Assembly: GCA_031769625.1 (NCBI GenBank)
Contig: JAUIMM010000113.1
Span: forward strand, 12,310,501 to 12,374,500
Reading direction: 5' to 3'
Source of the DNA: Taudactylus pleione
Taxonomy: Eukaryota > Chordata > Amphibia > Anura > Myobatrachidae
Length of the DNA: 64,000 bases
The first letter of the stretch is position 1. Each line of letters starts with the position of its first letter. The position numbers were made by a program, and so were the translations under genes. The notes under the pieces are model-generated. The model saw nothing but the letters and a program-made list of their open reading frames with translations. It did not search any database and was not told where the DNA came from. Below are positions 33,240 to 44,092 of the stretch, one piece after another.

Positions 33240-34495
33240 GAGACATTGGTGACAAGAAATATGGGGACTGGAAAGTAGATGAGGGAGGAGATATCCAGGG
33301 CTACTTTTGACATTTTGGCCGGCTCGGAGGAAGAGATAAGCTACGGACAGCCGACTGGCGTGTAACACACCAACTGGCCTGGCCAGAGGTAGATGGGATT
33401 TCCTCTGGCCTAGGCATAGGGCTCTCCATACTTGCGGGGATGGCTGTTGGGCTGCCAGAGGTGGTGGTCCTGGGAGGCCCCAGCAATGGTCTCCAGGGCC
33501 ACCACCACCCTCACCAGAGTGGTCTCCATCCTCAGAAGAACACATCTATTCTCCTGAGTTTGGGAGACCAACCTGGTGAGGAGAGGCACTGCTCGGTCTG
33601 ATGGTTGCCCTGGAGTAGACTCCACAGGGTCCCCAGATGGAGTCTTTGGATCCTCCCCTCCAGAGTCTCCATCTGTGCTGGACCCAGACCTGACCTCAGG
33701 AGCAGGCACTACCTCCTCTGAGTCTGGAAAAAAAATAAAAAAAAATTGTACTTTTCTTTAAAAAAAACAAACGCATACACGTTTTAGCTTTATACTTTTT
33801 GAGTCTTAAAAATATTTACATTCTTGCACATGTGGAGCATTGAAGTCGGCCATGTCAGTGTCCATAGTGGACACGCCGACTATCTCCTCTTCCGTCACAC
33901 ATCCCTGAGCCAATGTCTCCATCCTCGTCAAGGCCAGCTCCTCAGGGATGGGACCACCACCTGTCCCCCAGCATGGTCCACCCTACTCCGTAGCTTCCTC
34001 TTCAGTTGGTAATTGAAATCAGTCCAGCTGGCAATGTGATTTGGCATTTTTTAAGGGTTAGTTTTTTAAAATAAGATCAAGCTTTTGACTTCAGTACACT
34101 CACAATATCATTTTCTTACTGTTTTTTAATGACTTTCATGGTTCTGTGGGTTGTCCCCACAGCATTAATAGCCCTGGATATTTCCTCCCAAATTCTGTCT
34201 TTTGCTCCAGCCCCCATATTTCTAGGGGCATGGACAAGATTATCCATTGTCATGGTCACCAATGTCTCAAGCTTGATCCTTGAAAACGGAGGGTTTCTTG
34301 GCCTTGGCCTGCCTGGGCCCGCCTCCTCCTCTAGTGGTGGAATTGGATTCCCAGCACCTACAACATTTTTAAAATTAGATAAAATTAAAAAAGGATATTT
34401 TTGGAAATATGAACTGTTGTTGTGTTTTTTAAAAAATGTGATTCGCACTTACCTGCCTCAGTTGGCCTCTGCTCACCATGCTCCTCGCTTGACAT
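33240..34495 (-). pseudogene. Harb2 Myb/SANT-like gene 2, broken
   Basis: Exon 1 starts at 34495 (MSSEEHGEQRPTEAG). Exon 2 (about 34360-34115) holds the trihelix remnant (RIWEEISRAINAVG corresponds to RMWEEVAVAVNRVG in Harb1) and exon 3 (about 34050-33830) the recognition helix (WTDFNYQLKRKLRSR). Exon 4 (about 33730-33240) has the Ser/Pro/Glu-rich part and the helical region. In exon 3 the frame changes after HAGGQ; the next frame regains LAQGCV...MDTDMADFNAPHV, matching Harb1. The donor after exon 2 lacks a canonical GT context (cag|taagaaa). It is homologous to 24810-26096 and no longer functional. Confidence 0.8.
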
Positions 34496-34550
34496 TTTAC
34501 AAACATGTGAGAGAGCATGAAGAATACTGCTTGTGCAGACTTTTTTATAG

Positions 34551-34826
34551 ATGTGAGCGCATCCATGGATTGGTCACCCGTGCATCCCTATTTGCCTACG
34601 TATAACGCACACCCTGCCTGCATTCCATAATCACTGCATGGGTTGGGCTAGATGCGAGCACATCCCTGGATTGGTTACCCGTGCATCCCTATTTGCCTAC
34701 GTATAATGCACACCTTGCCTGCATTCCGTAATCACTGCGTGGGTTGGGCTAGATGTGAGCGCATCCATGGATTGGTTACCCGTGCATCCCTATTTGCCTA
34801 AGTACAATGCACACCTTGCCTGCATG
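34551..34826. repeat. 101-bp tandem repeat
   Basis: Copies start at 34551, 34652 and 34753 (gagcgcatccatggattggt, then acccgtgcatccctatttgc), the last one partial. It lies directly upstream of the Myb/SANT-2 start on the minus strand, a promoter-proximal position. Confidence 0.92.
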
Positions 34827-34929
34827 AATCAATAATTGTATTTTTTTTCCTTATTTAAGGCAAAGCCAAATGTTCCCTTACTTGTGGGTTGTAGTTGGAG
34901 TGATTTGTGGTGCAGGAAGGGATTGCTAG

Positions 34930-35350
34930 TGGTTACATTGTTTGGAGTTGTTTGAGTGGTGCTTGTGTGTTGTTTGAGTGGTGCTTTTGTGTGTTGTTTG
35001 AGTGGTGCTTCTGTGTGTTGTTTGAATGGTGCTTTTGTGTGTTGTTTGAGTGGTGCTTTTGTGTTGTTTGAGTGGTGCTTGTGTGTGTTGTTTGAGTGGT
35101 GCTTGTGTGTGATGCTTGAGTGGGTTTTGTTTTTTTTGGGTGGTTGTTTTTCTTTCTTATTTTTTGGGTGTTTTTTTTGTTTATTTTTTGGTTTGGGTGG
35201 TGGTTTTTGTTTTCATTTTTTTGGGGTAGTTGTTTTTTCGTTCTTTTTTTGGGTGTTTTTTTTTTTTTTTGGTTTGGGTGGTGGTTTGATATTTTTAATT
35301 AAATTTTGGGTGGTGTTTTTTTTTTTTTGAGTTGTTGGTTTTTTATTTCT
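34930..35350. repeat. T/G-rich tandem and low-complexity tract
   Basis: About eight units of 'gtttgagtggtgcttgtgtgtt' (22-25 bp) to 35125, then runs of 'tttttttgggtggt'. The 124-aa frame across it (CCLSGAFV repeats) is an artefact. Confidence 0.9.
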
Positions 35351-35919
35351 AATTTTGTTTGGGGCATACATTTCCCAAACCCGGTTACTTGGTATGTTTG
35401 GGTGGCCATGCTTTTGGAGTATCAAAAATCCAATGTTATTTGAAGACTCCAGTAAGTGCGCCAGCCTACTGCAAGTTTTTTTTTTTTTTGTTATATAAAC
35501 CCAAAAAAAGTACATTATTTAAAAAAAAAAAATTCATGTTTTTTTTAAAAAAATGTAAGGTGTTTAACAGTCCATTTTGTACTTGAATCATGTAAGTGTC
35601 TATTTATACAAACCTAAAAGTTTGTTTATTTTAATTATGAAGTGTTTTTTGCAGTTTTTTTAACATTTAATAATGCAGTTTTGAAATATTTTGAAAAAAC
35701 AATAATAAAGTTTTAAAAATTTAATATTGGCCATTTTAAAAGTAAAGGTTTGTTTTAACAATAATAGTAGTAATAGTGGTTTTTAAACAATATAATATTA
35801 TTTTCTTTTTCTTCCCCCCCCAAAAAAAACATACACCAAATACACCGGTAGGGATTTTTGGGGCAAATATTCAAAAATCATTCTCAAAAACTTTATTTTT
35901 TGTTTTTTAAAATTTACAG

Positions 35920-37060
35920 AGCGATGTGGGCCAGCTAATAGTGGCCATGTTGCCCCCCACCAACCTTCCTCAGCCTCCTCCTGGGCGTAGGCATAGGAGG
36001 CATGCAAGGGCCAAGATATATAGAACATGTGTCACCCTTTTTGGAAAGCCAGATTATGTGGTTGTAACCACTTATCGCCTGCCTCCAAATATTATTCTAG
36101 ACACTCTTTCAATAATAAAGAATGATCTAGAAAGTCAGATTCACATTCCAACAGTAATCTCACCACTTACACAGTTGCTGGCAGTGTTACATTTCTGCAC
36201 CTCAGGGTCCTTCCAAACCACTGTGGGGCTGGTGGGTGGACTCTCCCAGCCCTCATTTTCATGGATCCTGAGTCGTGTGCTAGATGCATTCTTTAATCAT
36301 CTAGCACATTTTATTAGTATGCCTTTGGATACGGAAGCCCTTGATGTGGTAAAGCAGAAGTTTTTTGAGATTGCAGGCTTTCCACATGTCATAGGGGTAG
36401 TAGATGGCACTCACATAGCACTTCAGCCCCCTGCATGCAGGGAACAAATATATAGGAACCGTAAACATTTCTATTCACTAAATGTAATGGTGCTATGTGA
36501 TGCCTCCCTCCAGATCCTCTCCCTGAATGCCAAATTTCCAGTCTGCAGCCATGATGCGTACGTGATCCAGCATTCAAGTATTTGGCCAAAATTAAGCACA
36601 CTGCAAGCTGGTGACGCGTGCCTTCTTGGTAAGTATAACTCAAGGATGAAGCTATAGTAATAGTGTAAATATATTTTCATGGTCAATTTATGTATCTTTT
36701 GGTGTTCTATTTCCATCAGGTGACAGTGGAAATCCTTGCACGCCCTGGCTGCTGACTCCTTATTTGAATCCCACACCTGGGCCCCAAACTCTATATAATG
36801 CTGCATTTACTGCCACCAGGCAGGTGGCGGAGTGATGTATCGGCCTTTTAAAGGGCCGGTTCCGGTGTCTCCATCACTCTGGTGGTGCCCTCATGTACTC
36901 GCCGGATATGGTTTCTCGCATTGTGGTCCTGTGTGGGATTTACATAACATTGCAATAAGGAATCGAGTACCCATGCAGCCAGAGGATGCCTTGCCAGAGG
37001 ATGGCCCCCCAGAGGAAGGTGTTGTGATGCTGTCGGGGGGGCTAGATGCGAATCTGTTGT
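35920..37060 (+). pseudogene. Harb2 HARBI1-like transposase, broken
   Basis: Exon 1 (35920-36628) starts after acceptor TTTACAG and is open: Arg-rich PPGRRHRRHARAK, GVVDGTHIAL and VMVLCDAS carry the first two catalytic aspartates. It splices (TTGGTAAGT, CATCAGG) into 36720 to continue GDSGNPCTPWLLTPY. In exon 2 a TGA at 36833-36835 directly follows the catalytic glutamate (QVAE stop, where Harb1 has VVERCIG). A one-base loss near 36950 then shifts the frame before PMQPEDALPEDGPPE. Exon 1 alone lacks the third catalytic residue, so no active enzyme is expected. Confidence 0.9.
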
Positions 37061-37770
37061 TTCTCGATTTTTAAGTAATCATTTTTACATTTAGTTTGTT
37101 TTTTACACTTAGAGCAAATGTATTTTAAGGTGTACCTAATTTTTGGTTTTTGTTTTCTTCCACCAAAATCAAAACACTTTCCAAAACTGCAAAACTAATG
37201 GAACCCATTGGCAATACCCTGTACTGTTTTTGGACAACTAACAAATTTGGACCGGATATACCCCAACATGTTTAGTTAATTTGCCTTTTCTTTTATTATT
37301 TTGCATTTTTCCGTCAAAATTTTCTCTTTGTTTTTTACTATTGTTGTTTATGTCTGAGTAAGCCAGATATTTTATTTGGAAAAACCCTGTGGACATTTTT
37401 TATGTGTGATTCTGTGATTAAATGCTTTTTACGAGTAAAAGCATGTTGGCAACATGTTTGTTAGTTTATAAAAAAAATTCCCCAAAAAAATGTTTGTTGT
37501 GGTTTTTTTTAGGAAAGCCATTTTGAGGTGGATAATGTAGGCCAAACCTAAACAAAAATTTTAAACAACATTACTGCAAATGTTCATAAGGTTTCCAAAA
37601 ACATTTTTGAATTTGTTACACTATGGAAAGGCACCCAGCTTTGTTCACAAAGTGTTTGAAATGCTGAATTACACCCTTTAATTTGGAAAATAAAAGAGGA
37701 CAAATGTTTTTGTAACAAAAACTTTACTGTAATATAATACATTTTTTAAAGTACAAAGATGAAAAAAAAA

Positions 37771-39416
37771 CTATAAATGCTCCAAACTCCCCACAATACG
37801 CTGGAGGCAGCAGTAGGCCTCCAATACATGGCCACTTGTTCTTCTCAGCTCCTCCCTAATTTGCACCATGATGTGGGTTAGATCTGTGGACAGAAACATG
37901 TATTTGTAGGTTAAAAACTTCTTAAAAATGACCAACATTTGAACATTAAACATTAATCAATGTCCCAAAAAGTGGGAAAACACAATGATGTTAGGGTGTG
38001 TTTGAAAGTTTCATCCACACAACATTATTAATATATTGATACTTTTATGGTGTAAAAACAATTGGAAACCCTAACTATGTGGCATAAGCAAAAAACCCCT
38101 ATGATGTTGTTAAAAAAAATGGGAGGTGTATTCTTAAGTCATGATGGCCATATCCTTAAAACACAATGCACGTATTCACTTCTAGAATGTTCTTGATAAT
38201 CCAAAAATACAATGTGTTTGTTTGCTATGGCAAACATAACTTTTCCTAATGAAGTTACATCTTAGTACATTTTAAACACAGTGTACACAACATTAACAAA
38301 GGTAGTCTGGTTCCTATCACCTTCCCAAGTTCTGTGACATGTTTTATTTAAATATAAAATACTAATCCAAATGTAATCATTTTTTACACCAATAAAAAAG
38401 CATTTTGTAAACCTCAAAAGGCATACATTTTTGGTCTCCCCCCCAAAAAAAAGGCCCAGGCACAAAACATAAGCACAAAATATTGAATAACAGCATTACT
38501 GCGCAATGATTTTGACACCCATACTGAAATTTAAAAAAATAAAAATACGCCCAAAAATGTTTAAAAAAACATGGATAACAACAACACCCAAAAAAAAAAT
38601 ATTACAAAACACATACCATCAGAGCATTGTAGCAAAACCCCGATGTAGATGGTGCTGGAGATGGGGAGTAATTTGGAGTTGGGGGGAATGGTGGGAGGGG
38701 AAATGGAGTGGCAAACATCAAAGGGAGGGGATATTTGGGATGTGGACTCGGGCACGGGAGTGGATATTTGGGATGAGTGGGCAGGGGAGGGAGGAATACT
38801 CGGGGAGGATTGGAAGAGGGAGGAAGGGTTACTGGGGGAGTATGGTGGTGGGGAGGGAGGGCTGGGTTGAGCGGATGGGGAAGGTGAGGGTGAGGGCTGC
38901 AGGTTGGGACCTGCATTTCCTCCAAATCTGCAGGCCCTTCTCTGTCTCTGCTGTGTTTCTAAAATTTAAAGATATTAAAAAAAAAAAGTTTAGTTTTCAA
39001 TTTCGGCTACACAATACAAGTACACTTTACACATTCAGGACAAAAGGGACAACATACAGGAGGGTTTATTTACATTGACTAAAAGAATTGGAAAAGGAAC
39101 ATACATTTTTAACAGTCCACTAATTATAACATTTATACAAATGCATACTTACGTCTGCGTAGTCGCGCCCGCAAATTCTGCAAAAGGACATTTGACCGGC
39201 GGCGCAGATCCGACCACCGCCTCTCTAGTTGCGCCTGTATCCCGCACTTCGAAGGGCTTGCCTCACCTCTGCATAGGCCGCCCGCTTTATACGGTTTGAA
39301 ATAGGAGGCTGGGCGGTCGTAAACCGCCTGTCCATGATCTGAAGCAGGATCATCAATTCCCAACGGGTAAAGGCCGCAGCTCTCATGATGGCAATGGCCG
39401 ATTTTACAGAATACAT
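37771..39416 (-). pseudogene. Harb2 Myb-like gene 1, broken
   Basis: Exon 1 starts at 39416 (MYSVKSAIAIMRAAAFTRWE) and aligns with Harb1 up to RRN. About 10 bases corresponding to the codons for IGQ are then missing, and LERRWSDLRRR follows in another frame. Exon 2 (roughly 38940-38600) is Pro/Ser-rich (PSPPSPPPYSP), as in Harb1. Exon 3 (about 37890-37771) ends ...REELRRTSGHVLEAYCCLQ..., the counterpart of the Harb1 coiled-coil tail. Homologous to 20500-21829. Confidence 0.8.
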
Positions 39417-42400
39417 GAAATATACATGGGGTAAAATAAATATGATTGGCTAAAATATTTACTCAGTTTCCAAAACAAAACACTATTGGCCAATCCTTTA
39501 AGCATGTGACCTGAAAAATAAGGTCAGATTTGATTGGATAAAACACGCAGTGTGCAATTGCAAACATAAGAGTGCAAATGATCCTTACGCAAAATGCACA
39601 TGCATTTTTAAAGTTAACACAATTAGCAACAGTACATTCACAGATAATAAGCATTACTTTGTTTTGGAAATTTAGAAAAAAAAAGAGAATAGAGAAAACA
39701 CCCACGAAAAAAACAATAAAGTTTATTGACATGAAAAAAAACTGGAAAAAAAGAACAGCAGGAGTTAAACAATCTTAATTAGATAATTGACAACAAGCTA
39801 ATAACAAGCTGATCAATAGTCCAGGTAAACATGACATGTGGCAATCAATACAACACATACGGCCGCAAACATCAGAACATAATTAGCATACAGCCACTGA
39901 CAGCGTCTGACTACGATTGTTCGATCAGATCATTCGGTAGCTAGAGGAGGTGCAGTGCTAATGAATGGGCATCACTTTGTTTTCGATAGTCCTGCCGTAT
40001 GATCGGATTTTGCGGTCGTAGCCCATATGTCCGTGCGGACGCTACGACCAACTCTGAAAGAGGTCCTAAGTGTGTCCACGGCTGCCATGTGTGAGCCTGT
40101 GCTTTCTAATACCATTTGTGTGCCCTCTGCAAATGTGGGGATGAGCATCACAAGTGAACATGCTGATGTAGAAATCGAGGATGCTTCTGTGGAATTGCAT
40201 GAGGAGGATATTTATGTAGTTGGCGATAACAACAAGGATGATGATGAGGATTTTGATGCCAAGGATGTTTGTTCAAAAACTGTAAATCGACAACAGTTGT
40301 TGCCCATGTTGGTAAAAATCCCATTGTTGGCATACCTGGGCAATGGACCAAATAATACACATCTCATTTGTGGAATCATTTCCACCCAAATCTGGACAAC
40401 CTTTGCCAACCCATTTGTAACCATTGCCATGCAACAGTGAGTAGAGGTAAGGACCTTAACCATCTTGGAACCTCATCCCTGTTACATCACTTGCAATGCA
40501 TTCATCAAATTGAAAAGGGTATTGAAACTTTGGGGACAAAAAAACAAACAACAATCAGTCCAGTGTCACCTAGCTGCTCCTTTCTATCTGGATCCAAGCA
40601 ACTGCAATCTCCACCACCAACACCTGCATCATCATCAACATCCTCATTTGTGATCAGAAGTGGTCCTGCATCCAATTTCACAAGGACTGACTCCTCTCCT
40701 ATCCATTGTTCCTCAGAAGGATCCTTGAGTGCTATGCCTGCTGCTGTTGCTGTCAGTGGATCCTCGTCCCAGAAGGGGACCAGGAAGAAGACTACTTTTA
40801 GTAGTTCAACCAATTAATTAACTGTCAAACAATCCTTTGCATGTGCAAGCAAGTTTGACAGCAAACACCCAGTTGCAAAGCAGATTACTGACGCCATAAC
40901 AGCTATGCTAGTATTAGATGTGCATCCAGTATCTGCCATTAAAGCAGTGGATTTTAGACAGTTAATGGAGGTCCTGTGTCCAAGCTACATTGTCCCTTCT
41001 AGATTTCACTTCTCTAGAATAGCAATTCCCAATCTGTACAAGGACAGCAAAAAAAACCTTATTAATGTCCTCTGAAATGCCATTGTACCCACTGTCCACT
41101 TAACCACAGATATGTGTACCAGTGGGACAGGGCAGACTAAAGATTATATGACTGTGACAGCCCACTGGGTAGGTGTATTGCCTCCAACAGTACAAACAGC
41201 AGCAGCAGCATCCAACAAATGCCAGCTCATTCAGAGGCAGGCTATTCTGTGTATCACCGGTCTCACCACTGAGAACCTCTTAGAGAAACTCAGGGAAATC
41301 ATTGTAAAATGGCTTACCCCACTTGGACTCTCCTCGGGATTTGTGATTTCAGACAACGCCAGCAATATTGTGCAAGCATTACATGTGGGTGAATTTGAAC
41401 ACATCCCATGTTTTGCTCACACAATTAATTTCGTGGTGCAACATTTTTTTTTAAATGACAGGGGCATGCAGGAGATGTTCTAGGTGGCCCGAAAGATTTC
41501 TGGGCATTTTCGATATTCAGCAACTGTGTGTCAAAGATTGCAGAACAAGCAAGAACTGTTGAATTTGCTCTGCCATCAGCTGAAGCAAGAGATAATAACT
41601 AGGTGGAAATTTACCCTCTATATGCTTCAGCGGATGGAGTAGCAGCAAAAGTCCATCCAAGCTGCACTATGGCCTATGACATAGGCAGAGGAGCAGGACT
41701 GCACCTTACTCAAGCGCAGTGGAGAATAATTTCTGTGTTGTGCAAGATTCTTAAACCCTTTGAACTTGCCACATGTGAAGTTAATTCAGACACTGCCAGC
41801 TGGAGTCAGGTCATTCCCCTAATCAGACCTAAGCAGCTGGAGAAACTGAAGAAGGAGCTGAAATGGAGTGATTCCGCTAGATATGTCGGACTGGTAGATC
41901 AAGCCCTTCACTTGCTTCACCAGGATTCAAGGGGTCGTCAATCTCTTGAAATCAGATCACTATATTTTGGCGACCATACTTGATCCTAGGTTTAAGTCAT
42001 ACCTTGTGTCTTTCTTTCTGATGGACATAAATCTGAAAATATGCAAATAGGTTTTGGTGAAAAAATTGTCAGCTCAAGTGGCACATGACACTGCATCTTC
42101 TACTCCTTCAGTTTCTGCAGCTGCCAGGAAAAAACTACATTTTCCTAAGAGACCCTCTGCTTGTGCTGATGCAGATCAGTCAGCAAAAACTAATGACATC
42201 TGTTTGGGTCTGAAAGAACTGCCTACAATGAGTGACGTGTCTACTGTGACTTTGACTGATACGAACACCATTCAGAGAATGGTGGATGATTATTTTAGGG
42301 ATAGCATTGAAATAGGCATGTCAGACAGTCCGTTTCACTACTGACAGGAAAAAGAGGCAATTTGGAGTCTCTTACACAAACTGGCTTTGCTGTAATTAAG

Positions 42401-43017
42401 TTGTCCACTCTCCAGTGTGTACTGTGAAAGAGTTTTAAGTGCAGCCGGGAACCTTGTCAGTGATCAGCATTGGAGATTACTTCCCCATAATGTGGAAAAG
42501 ATGATGTTCATCAAAATGAATTACAAATTCCATGAGGATGACCTTTACCAGCAATTAAGTAAAAAAACTACAGAAGTGTCTGTAATGGTGGATTCCAGGG
42601 GGGATGAATTAATATTGTGTGAAGAAGAGGATGTACACACTGATGGGGATGATGATGATAATGATGACATCTGATTTTACCTATGTTGTAAAGCCAGTTT
42701 GTGTATGGGATAATTGCCACCTATGTCCACTGCGCATTGGCAGCTTGTTTTGTGGGGGGTCCAAACAAATCAATAATTTCAGCCACAAGTGGCAGTCCCT
42801 GTTGCTGAAGTGATTGGTTTGTGTAACTGTGAATGTCCTGTTTCATATACACAACATAATGGTGGGGGGATGGCCCAAGAACAATTCCATCTTGCACCTT
42901 TTTCCTTTCCATTATGTGCTATTTGGGGCATTGCTGCCTGACATTTTTAATGTTATGGTTTATGAATATCCAGAAATTCTGAACCAACTGCTGCTTGTGT
43001 CAATCCAGCAGCACAAG

Positions 43018-43270
43018 TCACACAACAGTGACATTCAGCCAAGGGTTCTCAGCCCTCAAGGCTGCTACACAGCCCAAAGACCGCATACTGCTGCACGGCC
43101 CAAAGGCCACATCACGCCAAGAGTTCTCAGCCCTCAAGGCTGCTACACGGCCCAAAGGCTGCATTCTGCTTCACGACCCAAAGGCCACCTGTCGTCACTC
43201 CTCACCAGCCCTCAAGGCTGTAATGGCCGCAACTTACCAAGAGTTCCAGCCCTCAAGTCTGTTGCAGGAA
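43018..43270 (+). repeat. Short tandem repeats, 3' part of the hAT
   Basis: Three to four units of 'ccctcaaggctgctacacgg' alternating with 'cccaaaggc'. The 295-aa frame through here (SPQGCYTAQRPHTA...) is a repeat translation. Confidence 0.85.
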
Positions 43271-43325
43271 TGGTTACTAATCATAGCTCTGTATTCCAGC
43301 ACTACTCAGCCCGGAGGCTGCAGCA

Positions 43326-43710
43326 ACAGTTAACTACCAACTATCAATTCTTACTTCAGCCAGTGGCTGCACCAATTATCAAGTATCAACTCTTCTTACT
43401 TCATCCAGTGGCTGCACCAATTATCAAGTATCAACTATTCTTATTTCAGCTAGTGGCTGCACCAACTATCAACTATCAACTATCAATTCTTACTTCAGCC
43501 AGTGGCTGCACCAATTATCAAGTATCAACTATTCTTACTTCAGCCAGTGGCTGCACCAGTTTTCAAGCATCAACTATTCTTACTTCAGTCAGTGGCTGTG
43601 CCAACTATCAACTATCAATTCTTACTACAGCCAGTGGCTGCACCAATTATCAACTATCAATTCTTCCTTCAGCCAGTGACTGTATCAATTATCAACTATA
43701 AATTCTTCAA
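43326..43710 (+). repeat. ~45-bp tandem repeat
   Basis: The unit 'cagccagtggctgcaccaat' plus 'tatcaagtatcaactattct' recurs about every 45 bp from 43361 (43406, 43451, 43500, 43545 ...). Situated before the ccaaaacc-rich right end of the hAT. Confidence 0.92.
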
Positions 43711-44092
43711 ACCTCAAGGGATACCCCAACCACCATCTTTGCACAGTCCTCAACTCTATATATCACTCAGTTTTGAGCCAGCTAGCTGGATGCAACCTTT
43801 TGGCCCTTAAATAGATGAAAAAAATCAATATTGTGAGCTGTGAGGTGGTCAAAACTGACTGGAAACGAGTAGAAATAAATGTTATTGAGGTTAATAATAC
43901 TGTAGGAACAAAAACAGGCCCATTTTATGTGATTTTAGCTGTTTTTATGATTTTTTAAGAAAAAAAAAAAAGATCCAAAACCAAAAAACAAAACACGGAT
44001 GTGAGGTTTTGGCAAAACCAATCCAGATCCAAAACCTGGGGAGATCCAGATCCAAAACCAAAACCAAAACACGGGGGTCAGCGCACATCCCT

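Larger units (their letters stand above)
32453..40066. mobile_element. PIF/Harbinger transposon Harb2, decayed
   Basis: A 7614-bp element with ends GGACCTCATTCAGAGTCGG and CTCTGAAAGAGGTCC and a perfect TAA target duplication (32450-32452, 40067-40069), inserted in the hAT transposase coding region. Its gene order mirrors Harb1 in reverse: Myb/SANT-2 remnant (-, 33240-34495), transposase (+, 35920-37060), Myb-1 remnant (-, 37771-39416). Homologous proteins are clearly diverged from Harb1, so these are two subfamilies. All three genes carry lesions. Subterminal 'cggtcgtagc' and its inverse occur near both ends. Confidence 0.9.
32076..42674 (+). pseudogene. hAT transposase with BED zinc finger, broken
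   Basis: Coding remnants lie at 32076-32449 (begins MEDSHMTGEHDPHTSLVAAG) and, beyond the Harb2 insertion, 40070-42674. In order: an acidic stretch; a BED-type finger around 40368-40510 (LWNHFHPN, CQPICNHCHATVSRG, LLHHLQCIH, giving the C-C-H-H ligands); a Ser-rich linker; the hAT core (LTTDMCTSG, GFVISDNASNIVQ, IPCFAHTINFVV); and the C-terminal dimerisation region (YCERVLSAAGNLVSDQ, LLPHNVEKMMFIKMN) near 42417-42530. It resembles ZBED-type hAT transposases. A frameshift precedes the BED finger, stops occur for instance at 41481-41483, and the frame shifts again between about 41600 and 42420, so it cannot make an enzyme even without the inserted Harbinger. Confidence 0.88.
27181..44092 (+). 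mobile_element. Large decayed hAT transposon with nested insertions
   Basis: The left end AGAGATGAGCG and right end CGCACATCCCT (reverse AGGGATGTGCG) are inverted variants of one another. Just inside the left end come 'cggattctcgcaggttttgg' and a TATA-like 'ttgtacaaaagg', then tandem repeats, then transposase remnants, then more tandem repeats and a block of 'ccaaaacc' motifs before the right end. Removing the insertions 28255-31019 and 32453-40066 leaves about 6.5 kb. The 8-bp flanks (cattatgt and attgaaaa) do not match, so either the ends come from two elements or the flanks were rearranged. Only 56 bp separate it from Harb1. Confidence 0.7.

Noticed and set aside
34956..35330. 124-aa and 60-aa hydrophobic ORFs suggesting a membrane protein
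   Set aside because: T/G-rich tandem and homopolymer tract of Harb2; hydrophobic residues result from T-rich codons.
42814..43701. 295-aa ORF (SPQGCYTAQ..., LQPVAAPIIKYQLF...)
   Set aside because: A translation of two tandem repeats in the hAT tail.
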